Shown: one piece after another, positions 49,948 to 62,000 of the stretch | Position numbering within the stretch: the first letter of the stretch is position 1 | Layout: each line of letters starts with the position of its first letter | Assembly (NCBI RefSeq): GCF_017837635.1 | Contig: NZ_JAGJRS010000003.1 | Coordinates: 1-64,000 of the forward strand | DNA length: 64,000 nt | Reading direction: 5' to 3' | Source: Frateuria flava | GTDB lineage: Bacteria > Pseudomonadota > Gammaproteobacteria > Xanthomonadales > Rhodanobacteraceae | The notes under the pieces: generated by a model | Databases searched by the model: none | What the model was told of the DNA's origin: nothing | The model's input: only the letters and a program-made list of their open reading frames with translations | Position numbers and translations under genes: made by a program

Positions 49948-51555
49948 ATGAAATCCCCCAGCATGTTCCGCGGGCTGCTCTCGTTCAGCAGCATGACCAT
50001 GATCTCCCGCGTGCTCGGCCTGGTGCGCGACATGGCGATCAACTCGGCCTTTGGCGCCAACGCGGCGACCGACGCGTTCTGGGTGGCATTCCGCATCCCC
50101 AACTTCATGCGCCGGCTGTTCGCGGAGGGCTCGTTCTCCACCGCCTTCGTGCCGGTGTTCACCGAGGTGAAGGAGAAGGGCAGCCACGCCGACCTCAAGG
50201 AGCTGATGGCGCGGGTGTCGGGCACGCTGGGTGGCGTGCTGCTGGTGGTCACGGCGATCGGGCTGATTTTCGCGCCGGAGGTCACCACGTTGTTCTCGCC
50301 GGGCGCGCTGGACGAGCCGAAGAAGTTCGCCCTCACCGTCGAGTTGCTGCGGCTGACGTTCCCGTTCCTGCTGTTCGTGTCGCTGACCGCGCTGTGCGGT
50401 GGCGCGCTCAACAGTTTCCACCGCTTCGGCCTGCCGGCGCTGACGCCGGTGATCCTCAACCTGTGCATGATCGCCGGCGCGCTGTGGTTGTCGAAGTGGC
50501 TCGCTACGCCGATCCTGGCGCTGGGCTGGGCGATCCTGGCTGCCGGCATCCTGCAGTTGCTGTTCCAGTTGCCGGCCCTTCGTGGACTGGACCTGCTCGC
50601 ACTGCCGCGGTGGGGCTGGAGCCATCCGGAAGTGCGCCGCATCATGCGGCTGATGGTCCCGACCCTGTTCGGCTCCTCGGTGGCGCAGATCAACCTGCTG
50701 CTGGACACGGTGATCGCCTCGCTCCTCATCGCCGGCTCGCAGAGCTGGCTGTCGCAGGCCGATCGCTTCCTGGAACTGCCGCTGGGCGTGTTCGGCGTGG
50801 CGCTGGGTACGGTCATCTTGCCGTCGCTGTCGCGCCACCACGTCACCACCGACCGCACCGGCTTTTCCCGGGCGCTCGACTGGGGCCTGCGCACCACGCT
50901 GCTGATCGCGGTGCCGGCGATGTTCGGCCTGATGCTGCTGGCCGAGCCGCTGGTGGCGACGCTGTTCCAGCACGGCCGCTTCAACGCCTTCGATACGCGC
51001 ATGGCAACGCTGTCGATCACCGCGCTGAGCTTTGGCCTGCCGGCGTTCGCACTGGTCAAGGTGCTGTTGCCGGCGTTCTACGCGCGGCAGGACACGCGCA
51101 CGCCGGTGCGGGCGGGCGTGGCCTCGCTCATCGCCAACATGGCGCTCAACGTGCTGTTCGTGGCGCTGCTGTTCGCGCTGTGGGCGACCCCGGCGCAGAA
51201 GCAGGCGCCCTGGCTGCAGGCGCTGGCCGAAGTGCCGGGCCTGCACATGGCCCTGGGCATGGCCAGCGCGCTGGCCAGCTACATCAACCTGGGCCTGCTG
51301 TGGCGCTGGCTCAAGCAGGCCGGGGTGTACGAGCGCCAGCACGGCTGGGCACGGCATTTTCTGCGGCTGGCCGTGGCCTGCACGGCGATGGTCGCGGTGC
51401 TGCTGCTCGGGCGCTGGCTGTGGCAGGACTGGACCGCGGTGCCGACCGTCACGCGTGTCTGGCACCTGGCGGTGCTGGTGGGCACCGGTGGCGTCACTTA
51501 CGTGGTGGCGCTGTTCGCCATGGGCTTCCGCCTGGGCGAGCTGCGCGGGGTCTAG
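49948..51555 (+). CDS. murJ: Lipid II flippase MurJ
   Basis: MOP-superfamily flippase that moves lipid II across the inner membrane. 535 residues, about 14 transmembrane helices. Family blocks: SRVLGLVRDMAINSAFGANA, FRIPNFMRRLFAEGSFSTAF, QINLLLDTVIAS and ALVKVLLPAFYARQDTRTPV. Conserved Arg residues and the Asp-x-Thr-Arg-Thr-Pro motif are intact. Classic position opposite rpsT and upstream of ribF. Confidence 0.96.
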   Translation: MKSPSMFRGLLSFSSMTMISRVLGLVRDMAINSAFGANAATDAFWVAFRIPNFMRRLFAEGSFSTAFVPVFTEVKEKGSHADLKELMARVSGTLGGVLLVVTAIGLIFAPEVTTLFSPGALDEPKKFALTVELLRLTFPFLLFVSLTALCGGALNSFHRFGLPALTPVILNLCMIAGALWLSKWLATPILALGWAILAAGILQLLFQLPALRGLDLLALPRWGWSHPEVRRIMRLMVPTLFGSSVAQINLLLDTVIASLLIAGSQSWLSQADRFLELPLGVFGVALGTVILPSLSRHHVTTDRTGFSRALDWGLRTTLLIAVPAMFGLMLLAEPLVATLFQHGRFNAFDTRMATLSITALSFGLPAFALVKVLLPAFYARQDTRTPVRAGVASLIANMALNVLFVALLFALWATPAQKQAPWLQALAEVPGLHMALGMASALASYINLGLLWRWLKQAGVYERQHGWARHFLRLAVACTAMVAVLLLGRWLWQDWTAVPTVTRVWHLAVLVGTGGVTYVVALFAMGFRLGELRGV

Positions 51556-51561
51556 CCGCCC

Positions 51562-51620
51562 CGTAGGAGCGCCCTTGGGTGCGACCGGGAGGGTGGTCGC
51601 GCCCAGCGGCGTTGCTACAG
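51562..51620. repeat. REP2-type hairpin in murJ-ribF junction
   Basis: CCGTAGGAGCGCCCTTGGG...CGCGCCCAGCGGCGTTGCTACAG, imperfect palindrome with the inner GCGACC/GGTCGC pair. Degenerate on the right arm. Confidence 0.65.
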
Positions 51621-51650
51621 CGCGTGAACGGCTCGCGACGGACGTCCGCT

Positions 51651-51656
51651 TATACT
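51651..51656 (+). promoter_or_regulatory. Promoter -10 of ribF, leaderless spacing
   Basis: TATACT is followed by exactly six bases and the ribF ATG, so transcription should start at the A of the start codon. The -35 region is weak. Confidence 0.5.
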
Positions 51657-51662
51657 GGACGG

Positions 51663-52616
51663 ATGACGAGACTCTCCCGGGACCTTGCGGGCCCTTGCCT
51701 TGCCCCCGAAGGCAGCGTGGTGGCGATCGGCGCCTTCGACGGCCTGCATCGCGGGCACCAGGCCCTGCTGGCGGAGGTGCGCATTCGCGCCCAGGCGCTG
51801 GAAGCGGCGCCCGCGGTGATCAGCTTCGAGCCGCTGCCGCGGGCGTACTTCTCGCCCGAACCGGTGCCGCGGCTCTCCGGTGTGCGCGAGAAGCTCAAGG
51901 GCTTTGCCGCGGCGGGCATGTCGCACGCGCTGCTGCTGCGTTTCAACGAGGCGTTGACCGCGATGTCCCCCGAGGACTTCGTACGGCGCGTGCTGGTCGA
52001 GCGGCTGGCCGCGCGGGAGGTCTGGGTCGGTGAGGATTTCCGCTTCGGCCACAAGCGTACGGGCGACGTGGCCATGCTCGAGCGCCTGGGCGGAGAACTG
52101 GGATTCATCACGCGGGTGATGCCGCCGGTACTGCTCGACGGCGCACGGGTGTCGGCCACGCGCGTGCGGGCGTTGCTTGCCTCCGGCGAGTTCGCCGGCG
52201 CTACGCCGCTGCTGGGCCGGCCGTTCGTGATCGAGGGCAAGGTCGAGCGCGGCAACCAGTTGGGCCGGACGCTTGGTTTCCCCACCGCCAACATCCAACT
52301 GCGCGGGCGCGTCAGTCCCATCGGCGGGATCTTCGCGGTACGCGTCGGGCTCGGCGAGGCACCGTGTAGCTGGCCCGGGGTGGCGTCGCTGGGCCTGAGG
52401 CCCACCGTCAACCAGGTCGCGCAGCCGGTCCTCGAGGTCTACCTGTTCGATTTCGAAGGCGATCTCTATGGCCGGCGCATGGCCGTGGAATTCGTCGCCA
52501 AGCTGCGCGACGAGCAGAAATTCGATGGCCTGGAGGCGCTGACGGCGCAGATGCACGACGACGCTCGCCAGGCGCGCGAGCTGCTGGGCATGAATCCGCG
52601 GCTGGCCGAGGCCTGA
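51663..52616 (+). CDS. ribF: Bifunctional riboflavin kinase/FAD synthetase
   Basis: Makes FMN and then FAD. 317 residues. N-terminal FAD synthetase domain with IGAFDGLHRGHQALL (nucleotidyl-transferase HxGH-type), VGEDFRFGHKRTGD and VSATRVRALL; C-terminal riboflavin kinase with GNQLGRTLGFPTANIQL and LEVYLFDFEGDLYG. Start ATG 51663 fits the family N-terminus and the promoter. Upstream of ileS as in most proteobacteria. Confidence 0.96.
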   Translation: MTRLSRDLAGPCLAPEGSVVAIGAFDGLHRGHQALLAEVRIRAQALEAAPAVISFEPLPRAYFSPEPVPRLSGVREKLKGFAAAGMSHALLLRFNEALTAMSPEDFVRRVLVERLAAREVWVGEDFRFGHKRTGDVAMLERLGGELGFITRVMPPVLLDGARVSATRVRALLASGEFAGATPLLGRPFVIEGKVERGNQLGRTLGFPTANIQLRGRVSPIGGIFAVRVGLGEAPCSWPGVASLGLRPTVNQVAQPVLEVYLFDFEGDLYGRRMAVEFVAKLRDEQKFDGLEALTAQMHDDARQARELLGMNPRLAEA

Positions 52617-52628
52617 TCGATGGCTGCC

Positions 52629-52686
52629 TGTAGGAGCGCCCTTGGGCGCGACCGCCAAGGTGGTCGCGCCCAAAGGCGCTCCTGCC
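52629..52686. repeat. REP2-type hairpin in ribF-ileS junction
   Basis: CTGTAGGAGCGCCCTTGGGC and the inverted GCCCAAAGGCGCTCCTGCC with inner GCGACC/GGTCGC arms. It starts 13 bases after the ribF stop. Confidence 0.75.
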
Positions 52687-52783
52687 GGGCATCGTCCCCT
52701 ACCGCAACGCAGCAATTTCTACTATTTTCAACGGTTCGCCGGCGCCTTTCGCGCGTCCCGGCGTCGCCCACGGACACCCCCTC

Positions 52784-55645
<2,862 letters not shown>

Positions 55646-55651
55646 CCACAC

Positions 55652-55752
55652 AACGCCGTTCACCCTGGGCGTAAGCCCGCAGGGCCGAAGTCGAAGGGCC
55701 GCCCGCACGCTGGCCCTTCGACTCCGCTGCGCTACGCTCAGGGCGAACGGTG
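55652..55752. repeat. Dispersed palindromic repeat in ileS-lspA junction
   Basis: CCGTTCACCCTGGGCG and GAAGTCGAAGGGC on the left mirror GCCCTTCGACTCCGCTGCGC and CAGGGCGAACGG on the right. This belongs to a widespread GC-rich repeat type (cores CCTTCGACTCCGC/GTCGAAGGGC) unlike REP1 and REP2. Confidence 0.75.
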
Positions 55753-55778
55753 TCGGATAAACCGCTCTGGACAGGTTA

Positions 55779-56273
55779 ATGCACCCCAAACCCAACGCCT
55801 TGCCCTGGCTGCTGCTCTCCCTGCTGGTCATCGGCCTCGACCAGCTCACCAAGGCCTGGGCCCTGCACGCCCTGCAGCCGGCCGGCATGCCGCATCCGGT
55901 GATTCCGGGCTTCCTCAACTGGACGCTGGCCTTCAACACGGGCGCCGCGTTCAGCTTCCTGGCCTCCGGGGACGGCTGGCAACGCTGGTTCTTCGTGGCG
56001 CTGGCGCTGGTGATCAGCGGCGCATTGGTCGTGTGGCTGGCGCGCACCGCGCGCCGCGACTGGCGCACGGCGCTGCCGCTGGCGCTGATCGTCGGCGGCG
56101 CGCTGGGCAACCTGGTCGATCGCCTGCACGCGGCGCAGGTGACCGATTTCATCCATGTCTACTACCGGCAGTGGAGCTATCCGGTGTTCAACGTGGCCGA
56201 CTGCGGCATCACGGTGGGCGCCGTGCTGCTGATCCTGTTCGGTTTCCGGAGCGGCAAGGCCGACGTGCGATAA
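55779..56273 (+). CDS. lspA: Lipoprotein signal peptidase (signal peptidase II)
   Basis: Aspartic protease that removes prolipoprotein signal peptides. 164 residues with four transmembrane helices. Catalytic Asp residues lie in [20 protein letters not shown] and [12 protein letters not shown]; the N-terminal DQLTKAWAL and NTGAAFSFL are also typical. ileS-lspA-ispH order is conserved (no fkpB between). Confidence 0.96.
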   Translation: MHPKPNALPWLLLSLLVIGLDQLTKAWALHALQPAGMPHPVIPGFLNWTLAFNTGAAFSFLASGDGWQRWFFVALALVISGALVVWLARTARRDWRTALPLALIVGGALGNLVDRLHAAQVTDFIHVYYRQWSYPVFNVADCGITVGAVLLILFGFRSGKADVR

Positions 56274-56280
56274 TGCCGCG

Positions 56281-56342
56281 TGTAGGAGCGCGCCGGGACG
56301 CGACCGGGACAGCTTCGGTCGCGCCCAAGGGCGCTCCTGCAG
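56281..56342. repeat. REP2-type hairpin in lspA-ispH junction
   Basis: TGTAGGAGCGCGCCGGGACG and the inverted GCGCCCAAGGGCGCTCCTGC with inner GCGACC/GGTCGC arms. It fills nearly the whole gap between lspA and ispH. Confidence 0.75.
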
Positions 56343-56368
56343 CAAACCTGCCACTTCTGCGAAACGCC

Positions 56369-57331
56369 ATGGACATCCTGCTCGCCAATCCCCGCGGCTT
56401 CTGCGCCGGCGTTGACCGCGCCATCGCCATCGTCGAACGCGCGCTGGAGTCCTATGGCGCGCCGATCTATGTGCGCCATGAAGTGGTGCACAACCGGTAT
56501 GTCGTGGAGAAGCTGCGCGCCGACGGCGCCATCTTCGTCGAGGAACTGCACGAGGTGCCCGACGGCGCCACGGTGATCTTCAGCGCCCACGGCGTATCGC
56601 AGGCCGTGCGCGAGGAAGCCGGCCAGCGCGCGCTCAAGGTGTTCGACGCGACCTGTCCGCTGGTCACCAAGGTGCACATGGAGGTGGCGCGGCTGGGACG
56701 CACCGGGCGCAGCGTGGTGCTGATCGGCCATGCCGGCCACCCGGAAGTCGAAGGCACCATGGGCCAGTGGAACCCGGCCAACAGCGGCCAGATCCTGCTG
56801 GTCGAATCGGTCGAGGACGTCGCCTCCCTGGCGCCGCGCTTTCCGCACCAGCTGTCCTACGTCACCCAGACGACGCTCTCGGTGGACGACACCAAGGCGA
56901 TCATCGCCGCGCTGCGCGAGCGTTTCCCCGATATCGAGGGGCCGCGCAAGGACGACATCTGCTACGCCACGCAGAACCGCCAGGACGCCGTGCGCCGGCT
57001 GGCCGCGGCGGTCGACCTGGTGCTGGTGGTCGGCTCGGTCAACAGCTCCAACTCCAATCGCCTGCGAGAGCTGGCCGAAAAGCAGGGTGTGCGCGCTTTC
57101 CTGATCGACGGTGCCGAGCACATCGACCGCGCCTGGCTTGATGGCATCACCCGGATCGGCCTCACGGCCGGCGCCTCGGCGCCGGACAAACTGGTGCGCG
57201 ACGTGATCGCCCGCCTGCAGTCCTGGGGCGCCGGCGACGTGCGCGAGCTGCAGGGCGAGGCGGAAACCATCACCTTCGCGCTGCCGCGCGAGCTGCGCCT
57301 GGATGGCGGCAACGTACCTGCCAGCCTCTGA
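56369..57331 (+). CDS. ispH: 4-hydroxy-3-methylbut-2-enyl diphosphate reductase
   Basis: [4Fe-4S] enzyme of the last MEP-pathway step giving IPP and DMAPP. 320 residues. The three cluster Cys are in [13 protein letters not shown] (Cys12), [12 protein letters not shown] and [14 protein letters not shown]; the catalytic Glu is in [12 protein letters not shown] and the phosphate-binding SSNSNRL is present. The frame is open upstream through lspA but family similarity starts at [10 protein letters not shown]. Confidence 0.96.
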   Translation: MDILLANPRGFCAGVDRAIAIVERALESYGAPIYVRHEVVHNRYVVEKLRADGAIFVEELHEVPDGATVIFSAHGVSQAVREEAGQRALKVFDATCPLVTKVHMEVARLGRTGRSVVLIGHAGHPEVEGTMGQWNPANSGQILLVESVEDVASLAPRFPHQLSYVTQTTLSVDDTKAIIAALRERFPDIEGPRKDDICYATQNRQDAVRRLAAAVDLVLVVGSVNSSNSNRLRELAEKQGVRAFLIDGAEHIDRAWLDGITRIGLTAGASAPDKLVRDVIARLQSWGAGDVRELQGEAETITFALPRELRLDGGNVPASL

Positions 57332-57352
57332 CGCAAGTGTCTTTCACCAAAG

Positions 57353-57383
57353 AAAAAAAGGCCCGCTCGCGCGGGCCTTTTTT
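57353..57383. terminator. Bidirectional terminator between ispH and tRNA-Thr
   Basis: GGCCCGC-TCGC-GCGGGCC with seven A on the left and six T on the right, ideal for ispH (plus) and the tRNA (minus) at once. Confidence 0.95.
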
Positions 57384-57390
57384 CTTGATC

Positions 57391-57466
57391 TGGTGCCGGA
57401 AATAGGAATCGAACCTACGACCTACGCATTACGAATGCGCCGCTCTACCAACTGAGCTATTCCGGC
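57391..57466 (-). tRNA. tRNA-Thr (anticodon CGT)
   Basis: 76 nt including encoded CCA. Acceptor GCCGGAA pairs TTCCGGC, D-arm GCTCAGTTGGTAGAGC, anticodon stem-loop GCGCATTCGTAATGCG with CGU anticodon (reads ACG), T-arm GGTTCGATTCC. Close to E. coli thrW. Terminated by the shared hairpin. Confidence 0.97.
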
Positions 57467-57612
57467 AAAGAGACGGAAATTCTACGGATCGACCGCGGCA
57501 CACGCAAGCGCGCCAGCCGTGGCAAGCTTGGAGACTGCAGTGGATGGTGGATGGATGGAGGGGGCGCCGCCCACTACAGTTTCCAGGTCTTCTGCCGCTA
57601 CATGGGGGAGAC

Positions 57613-59580
57613 ATGCAGCCAGAGCTCGCCAGGGAGAGGCACCCAACGGATTCCTCGACCTTGCCCACATCGACAGCCAGAGCAAAACCGCTGCTGCGGG
57701 CAGTGTCGATCCTGATCGTCTTGCTGTGCCTGGGGTCGGCGTTCGCCGCCGTGCCGTCCGACCAGGCCGCTGCCTTCGATCAGTACGCAGGCCAACTGGA
57801 GCGGGGCGAAATCTCGCCCGATACCCAGGCGGGCGTCCTCGAAGCGCTGCAGCACATGAAGAGCCTGCTGCCGCCGGACGATCCCCGGCGCGAGTTGCGC
57901 TACCGCTACATGTACTGCGTCCTTGGCCTGGACACCTCCCCTGAACAGGCTATCGCGTACGCCGACCAGGGCATTGCAGACGCCCAGCGCCTTGGCTACT
58001 ACGAGGCGGAAGTCAATTTCCATTTCTGCCGCGGCGCCAACCAGGAGGCGCTGACCACGCCGCGCGATGCGCTGGCCGACTACGACGCCGGCATCTCCCT
58101 GGCCCACCAGCACGAAGACCAGCGACTGGTCGCCGACGGCCTGACCTGGCGCGGCAGCGTGCAGTCGCTGTTGGGCGAGCACGCGCTGGCGCTGGTCGAT
58201 TTCCTGGAGGCGCAGAAGTTCTACGAAAGCAGCGGTGCCCCGGTCGAGAGCGAGGACAACCTGTTCAATATCGCGGTGGCCTATCGCCGGCTCGGCGAGG
58301 AAGCGCAGGCGCGCGCATATCTCGACAAACTGCTCGCCATCGGCCAACAGCGTCATGACCGCGCGGAGCAGCTAGGCGCCCACATGGAGCTGGGCTTCCT
58401 CGAAAGCGAAGCGGGGAATCAGGTGGCGGCGGAGCGGCATCTGCACCGGGCGCTGGTGTTGGCGCACGAGGTCGACAGCCGTTCGCGGGGCGCGAGCATC
58501 CACCTGGGGCTGGCCCAGGTCGACAACCTGCAGGGGCGCCATCAGGAAGCGCTGGTGGAGCTGGAAAGGGCCAAGCCCGGGTTCGCGCGCATTGGCGACC
58601 GCTCCAATCGCGACATGATCATGCTGCAGACTGCCCAGGCGCATGCGGGCATGGGCAAGCACGCCGAAGCGATCGACGAATACAACCAGGCAGAGAAGCT
58701 GCTGCAGCAGAGCGGCAACCTGCGTTACCTGGCGGAACTGCTCGATGCCCGCGCGCGCAGTTACCAGGCGCTCGGTCATCTGGATCTGGCAGTGGCGGAC
58801 CTGCGCCGGCTGGTTTCGGTGCACGAGGCGCTCGATCGCAAGGCGCACTCGGACAACGCCACGCTGATGAACTACCAGTTCCAGACCGCCCAGCGCGAGC
58901 AGGAGAACCGCCGGCTGGCCGCGGATCGCGCGCTGAAGGAGCAGCAGCTGGAGTCGCTCGAGCACGTGCGCCACTGGCAGCGCCTGGCGCTGGTGCTGGG
59001 CGGCGTGCTGATCGTGCTGTTGCTATGGCTGGCGGCCCGGCAGTTCCGGCGCTCACGGAAACTGCACCGGCTGGCGATGACCGATCCGCTGACCGGCATC
59101 GCCAACCGCCGTCATATCGAACAGCTGGCCCAGCGGGCGCTCGCGCGTGCCGGCGCCGACGGTGAGCCGTTGTGCGTGCTGGTGGTGGACGTGGACCACT
59201 TCAAGGCGGTCAACGACGCCTTCGGGCATGCGGTCGGCGACCAGGTGCTGGTGCGCGTGGCGCAATCGTGCAAACAGGCGCTGCGCCGCTTCGACATGAT
59301 CGGGCGGATGGGCGGCGAAGAATTCCTGGTGGTGCTTCCGGACACCACACCGGAGGTGGCCCTGCAGATCGCCGAACGCCTGCGTCGGAAGGTCGAAAGC
59401 CTCCCGCTGGCCCATCTCGCTCCGGGGTTGCGGATCACCGCCAGTGTGGGGGCCGCCATGGCTGACCATGATGCCGACGATCTGGCGGAACTGATTCGGC
59501 GCGCCGACAACGCGATGTACCGCGCCAAAGATGCCGGGCGCAACCGCGTGGAGGTCGGCGGCCGCGCCCAGGTCGTGTGA
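57613..59580 (+). CDS. TPR-repeat membrane-anchored diguanylate cyclase (GGDEF)
   Basis: Makes c-di-GMP. 655 residues: signal/anchor segment near residues 28-48 (LLRAVSILIVLLCLGSAFA), a large periplasmic-type helical domain of TPR-like repeats (about residues 60-430), a coiled coil (QREQENRRLAADRALKEQQL), one transmembrane helix (LALVLGGVLIVLLLWLAA) and a C-terminal GGDEF domain: DPLTGIANRRH, DVDHFKAVNDAFGHAVGD and the active site GGEEF. The inhibitory I-site RRFD stands five residues before GGEEF, so product feedback is likely. GGGGAG at 57604-57610 supports ATG 57613. It precedes the minor pilin operon by 129 bp. Confidence 0.93.
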   Translation: MQPELARERHPTDSSTLPTSTARAKPLLRAVSILIVLLCLGSAFAAVPSDQAAAFDQYAGQLERGEISPDTQAGVLEALQHMKSLLPPDDPRRELRYRYMYCVLGLDTSPEQAIAYADQGIADAQRLGYYEAEVNFHFCRGANQEALTTPRDALADYDAGISLAHQHEDQRLVADGLTWRGSVQSLLGEHALALVDFLEAQKFYESSGAPVESEDNLFNIAVAYRRLGEEAQARAYLDKLLAIGQQRHDRAEQLGAHMELGFLESEAGNQVAAERHLHRALVLAHEVDSRSRGASIHLGLAQVDNLQGRHQEALVELERAKPGFARIGDRSNRDMIMLQTAQAHAGMGKHAEAIDEYNQAEKLLQQSGNLRYLAELLDARARSYQALGHLDLAVADLRRLVSVHEALDRKAHSDNATLMNYQFQTAQREQENRRLAADRALKEQQLESLEHVRHWQRLALVLGGVLIVLLLWLAARQFRRSRKLHRLAMTDPLTGIANRRHIEQLAQRALARAGADGEPLCVLVVDVDHFKAVNDAFGHAVGDQVLVRVAQSCKQALRRFDMIGRMGGEEFLVVLPDTTPEVALQIAERLRRKVESLPLAHLAPGLRITASVGAAMADHDADDLAELIRRADNAMYRAKDAGRNRVEVGGRAQVV

Positions 59581-59709
59581 CGCACGCCTCATCCGGCCGG
59601 GCGGTGGATGCCGTTCGTCGGAAAAATGCCGCCATTCGTCCGTCCGGGTCTGGCGGCTGCCGTGAGGCCGCCTATGCTGGAGTCGGCGTGATCCGGTAGG
59701 GGACGGAAA

Positions 59710-60210
59710 ATGAATCGTTACGCGCGCAGCCAGCGCGGCGTGTCGCTGATCGAGGTGATGGTCGCGATCGTCGTGTTCGGCATCGGCATGCTTGGCCTGG
59801 CGTTGCTGCAGACCAAGGGTGCCCAGTTCACCAAGGAATCGAGCTCGCGCACCAACGCGATCATCCAGGCGCGCAGCCTGGCCGACGCCATGCGCGCCAA
59901 TCCGCAGGGCGTCGATCCGGCCGACGGCAGCAGCAGCTATTACATCTACGATGGTTCGGTCGCGCCGAACCCGGCCAGCTGTGCCAGCAATCCGCCGTGC
60001 GCCCAGGCCAAGACGGATCTGAAGAACTGGCTGGACAGCCTGAAGAACAGCACGATCGCCGCCAAGGGCGTGCCGGCGGGCAAGGTGGCGCGTGATGCCA
60101 ACCTCGGCACCTTCACCATCACGGTGTCCTGGAACGGCCTGGATCTCAACGGCGACAAGCAGCTGACCGCCGCCGACAACGGCACCTACAGCTTCAGCAT
60201 GCTGCCATGA
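59710..60210 (+). CDS. pilV: Type IV pilus modification/minor pilin protein PilV
   Basis: 166-residue prepilin-like protein. Leader MNRYARSQRG then the hydrophobic core VSLIEVMVAIVVFGIGMLGL with Glu at position +5, the prepilin peptidase (PilD) signature. The following ALLQTKGAQFTKESSSRTNA and LADAMRANPQGV are typical of PilV. AGGGGA six bases upstream supports the ATG. First gene of pilV-pilW-pilX-pilY1, coupled to pilW by ATGA. No fimT/fimU gene precedes it. Confidence 0.9.
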   Translation: MNRYARSQRGVSLIEVMVAIVVFGIGMLGLALLQTKGAQFTKESSSRTNAIIQARSLADAMRANPQGVDPADGSSSYYIYDGSVAPNPASCASNPPCAQAKTDLKNWLDSLKNSTIAAKGVPAGKVARDANLGTFTITVSWNGLDLNGDKQLTAADNGTYSFSMLP

Positions 60211-61307
60211 GGACGCCACGCATGGGATCGAGCCGCTCCCGCCGCACCGCCGGTGGTTTCTCGCTGGTGGAGATGATGATCGCCGTGGTGCTGGGCCTCA
60301 TCGTGGTCGCAGGCCTGATCCAGGTGCTGCTGGCCAATCGCAAGTCCTACCAGTTGCAACAGGGCACCAACATCCTGCAGCAGAACGTGCGTTTCGCCTC
60401 CGACCGCATCGGATGGTCGCTGCGCATGGCCGACTTCTGGGGCGGCAATGCGGGCGGCGTGGTGACCGGTTCGCCCGCGGTAACCGCGCGTGGCGATTGC
60501 AAGGCTGACTGGATTCTCGATACCCGGGAAGGCGTCTTCGGCTACGAGGGCGGCAGCACGTTCCCGCTGTCCGGCTGCGTCGACGACAAGGACTACGTGA
60601 AGGGCTCCGATGTCCTGGTGACGCGCTATGTGGATGCCGATGGCATGGACCCGGCCGCCAGCACCACTATCGGCGCCGCGCCCAAGCAGGTGTATCTGGT
60701 GTCGGCCATAGGCCAGCAGGCGGCCTTGTTCCTGGGCAGCGACTCGGTGCCGACCACGCCGCCCGCGTCGGCGATCGGCCGCTACGTGTACCCCTACCGC
60801 CTGGACATGTATTACCTGCGCCCCTGCAGCAATCCGTCCGGCGGATCGGACGCATCCCATTGCGACGCGTCGGACGATGACGGAAACCCCGTCCCCACGC
60901 TCATGCGCATGCGCCTGGACAGTACCGGCAACCTTACCGAAGAGCCGCTGGTGGAGGGCATCGAACAGTTGCAGTTCCGTTATGGCATCACCGGTACGGA
61001 CATGAGCCAGCTGGTGCCGGCAGCCTACGAGGACGCAAGCACCATCTCGGCCGATGAGTGGACGCGCGTAATCACCGTCAACGTCGGCCTGGTGGCGGTG
61101 TCGCAGCAGCGCGACGTTTCGATGCCGCACACAGGTACGTTCAGCGTCGGCAACTGCTCCTACGTGATCGGCACCGCATCCACCACCACCACCGGCTGCA
61201 CCAACTTCTCCGTAGCCGGAACCCAGCCTTGGCAATTCGCCCGCACCCCGTTGACCCAGGTGGTGCAACTGCGTAACCGCATTCGCATGCTGGTGGCAAC
61301 CCGATGA
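60207..61307 (+). CDS. pilW: Type IV pilus minor pilin PilW
   Basis: 366-residue prepilin-like protein with an unusually long leader (17 residues, RSRRTAGG) before FSLVEMMIAVVLGLIVVAGL (Glu +5). The following VLLANRKSYQLQQGTNILQQ is characteristic of PilW. Four or more Cys residues in the C-terminal half suggest disulfides. Coupled to pilV and pilX through ATGA overlaps. Confidence 0.9.
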   Translation: MRTPRMGSSRSRRTAGGFSLVEMMIAVVLGLIVVAGLIQVLLANRKSYQLQQGTNILQQNVRFASDRIGWSLRMADFWGGNAGGVVTGSPAVTARGDCKADWILDTREGVFGYEGGSTFPLSGCVDDKDYVKGSDVLVTRYVDADGMDPAASTTIGAAPKQVYLVSAIGQQAALFLGSDSVPTTPPASAIGRYVYPYRLDMYYLRPCSNPSGGSDASHCDASDDDGNPVPTLMRMRLDSTGNLTEEPLVEGIEQLQFRYGITGTDMSQLVPAAYEDASTISADEWTRVITVNVGLVAVSQQRDVSMPHTGTFSVGNCSYVIGTASTTTTGCTNFSVAGTQPWQFARTPLTQVVQLRNRIRMLVATR

Positions 61308-61981
61308 ACATTCCCGCGACACGTTCACGTCAGCGCGGTATCGCGCTTTTCGTCGGCCTCGTCTTCCTCGTGGTGCTATCGCTCGTGGCGGTGATCGCCA
61401 TGCGCGGCACTCTCATGGAAATGCGTCTGGTCACCAACGTAGCCAATCACCAGCGGGCGTTCGAGACCTCCGAGACCCTGCGCTCGGTGCCGATCGCCAT
61501 GTTCGACGAGCACGTCTTCCAGCGTGGCTGGCCCGAAGATCTCGGTGGCACGTTGCCTAACGATGACTTCGATTTCAGCCTCACCGACGACATGTTGGCG
61601 GTGGTCAAGGATGGCCTGCAGAAGGATTGTGATGGCGTGGTCGATCTGTTCTACGCCAACCTGCAACCGACCTGCGGCACCCTGCCGGAGGAGAAGCGCT
61701 ACGACAGCAGCACATGGCATCCGGACGCGATCCTGTCCATGTGCGACGTGACCAGCAGCAATTGCTCGCGCAACGTCTCGGCAACGATATCGATCATCCC
61801 GGATGGCACTGTGCTGGCGGAAGGTTCCGGCGGCGCCCAGGCGGCCGGTTACCGCGGCATTGGCGGCGGCGCCGCGGCCGGCGGCGGCAGCATGTATTTC
61901 GAAGTAATGAGCGTTGGCACCGTACCGGGCGACGGCCGCGCCGTCACCATGGCCCAGTACCGCCAATCGATCCGCAACTGA
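61304..61981 (+). CDS. pilX: Type IV pilus minor pilin PilX
   Basis: 225 residues. N-terminal RQRGIALFVGLVFLVVLSLV is the PilX form (no Glu +5), followed by AMRGTLMEMRLVTNVANHQR, a typical PilX helix. Gly-rich stretch GGGAAAGGGS near the C-terminus. Works with PilV/W and PilY1 in the tip or priming complex of the pilus. Confidence 0.88.
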   Translation: MNIPATRSRQRGIALFVGLVFLVVLSLVAVIAMRGTLMEMRLVTNVANHQRAFETSETLRSVPIAMFDEHVFQRGWPEDLGGTLPNDDFDFSLTDDMLAVVKDGLQKDCDGVVDLFYANLQPTCGTLPEEKRYDSSTWHPDAILSMCDVTSSNCSRNVSATISIIPDGTVLAEGSGGAQAAGYRGIGGGAAAGGGSMYFEVMSVGTVPGDGRAVTMAQYRQSIRN

Positions 61982-62000
61982 AGCGGGCAGGGGAATGAAC

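Noticed and set aside
57391-57612. tRNA-Thr as an integration site for a genomic island
   Set aside because: No integrase, no partial tRNA repeat and ordinary base composition downstream.
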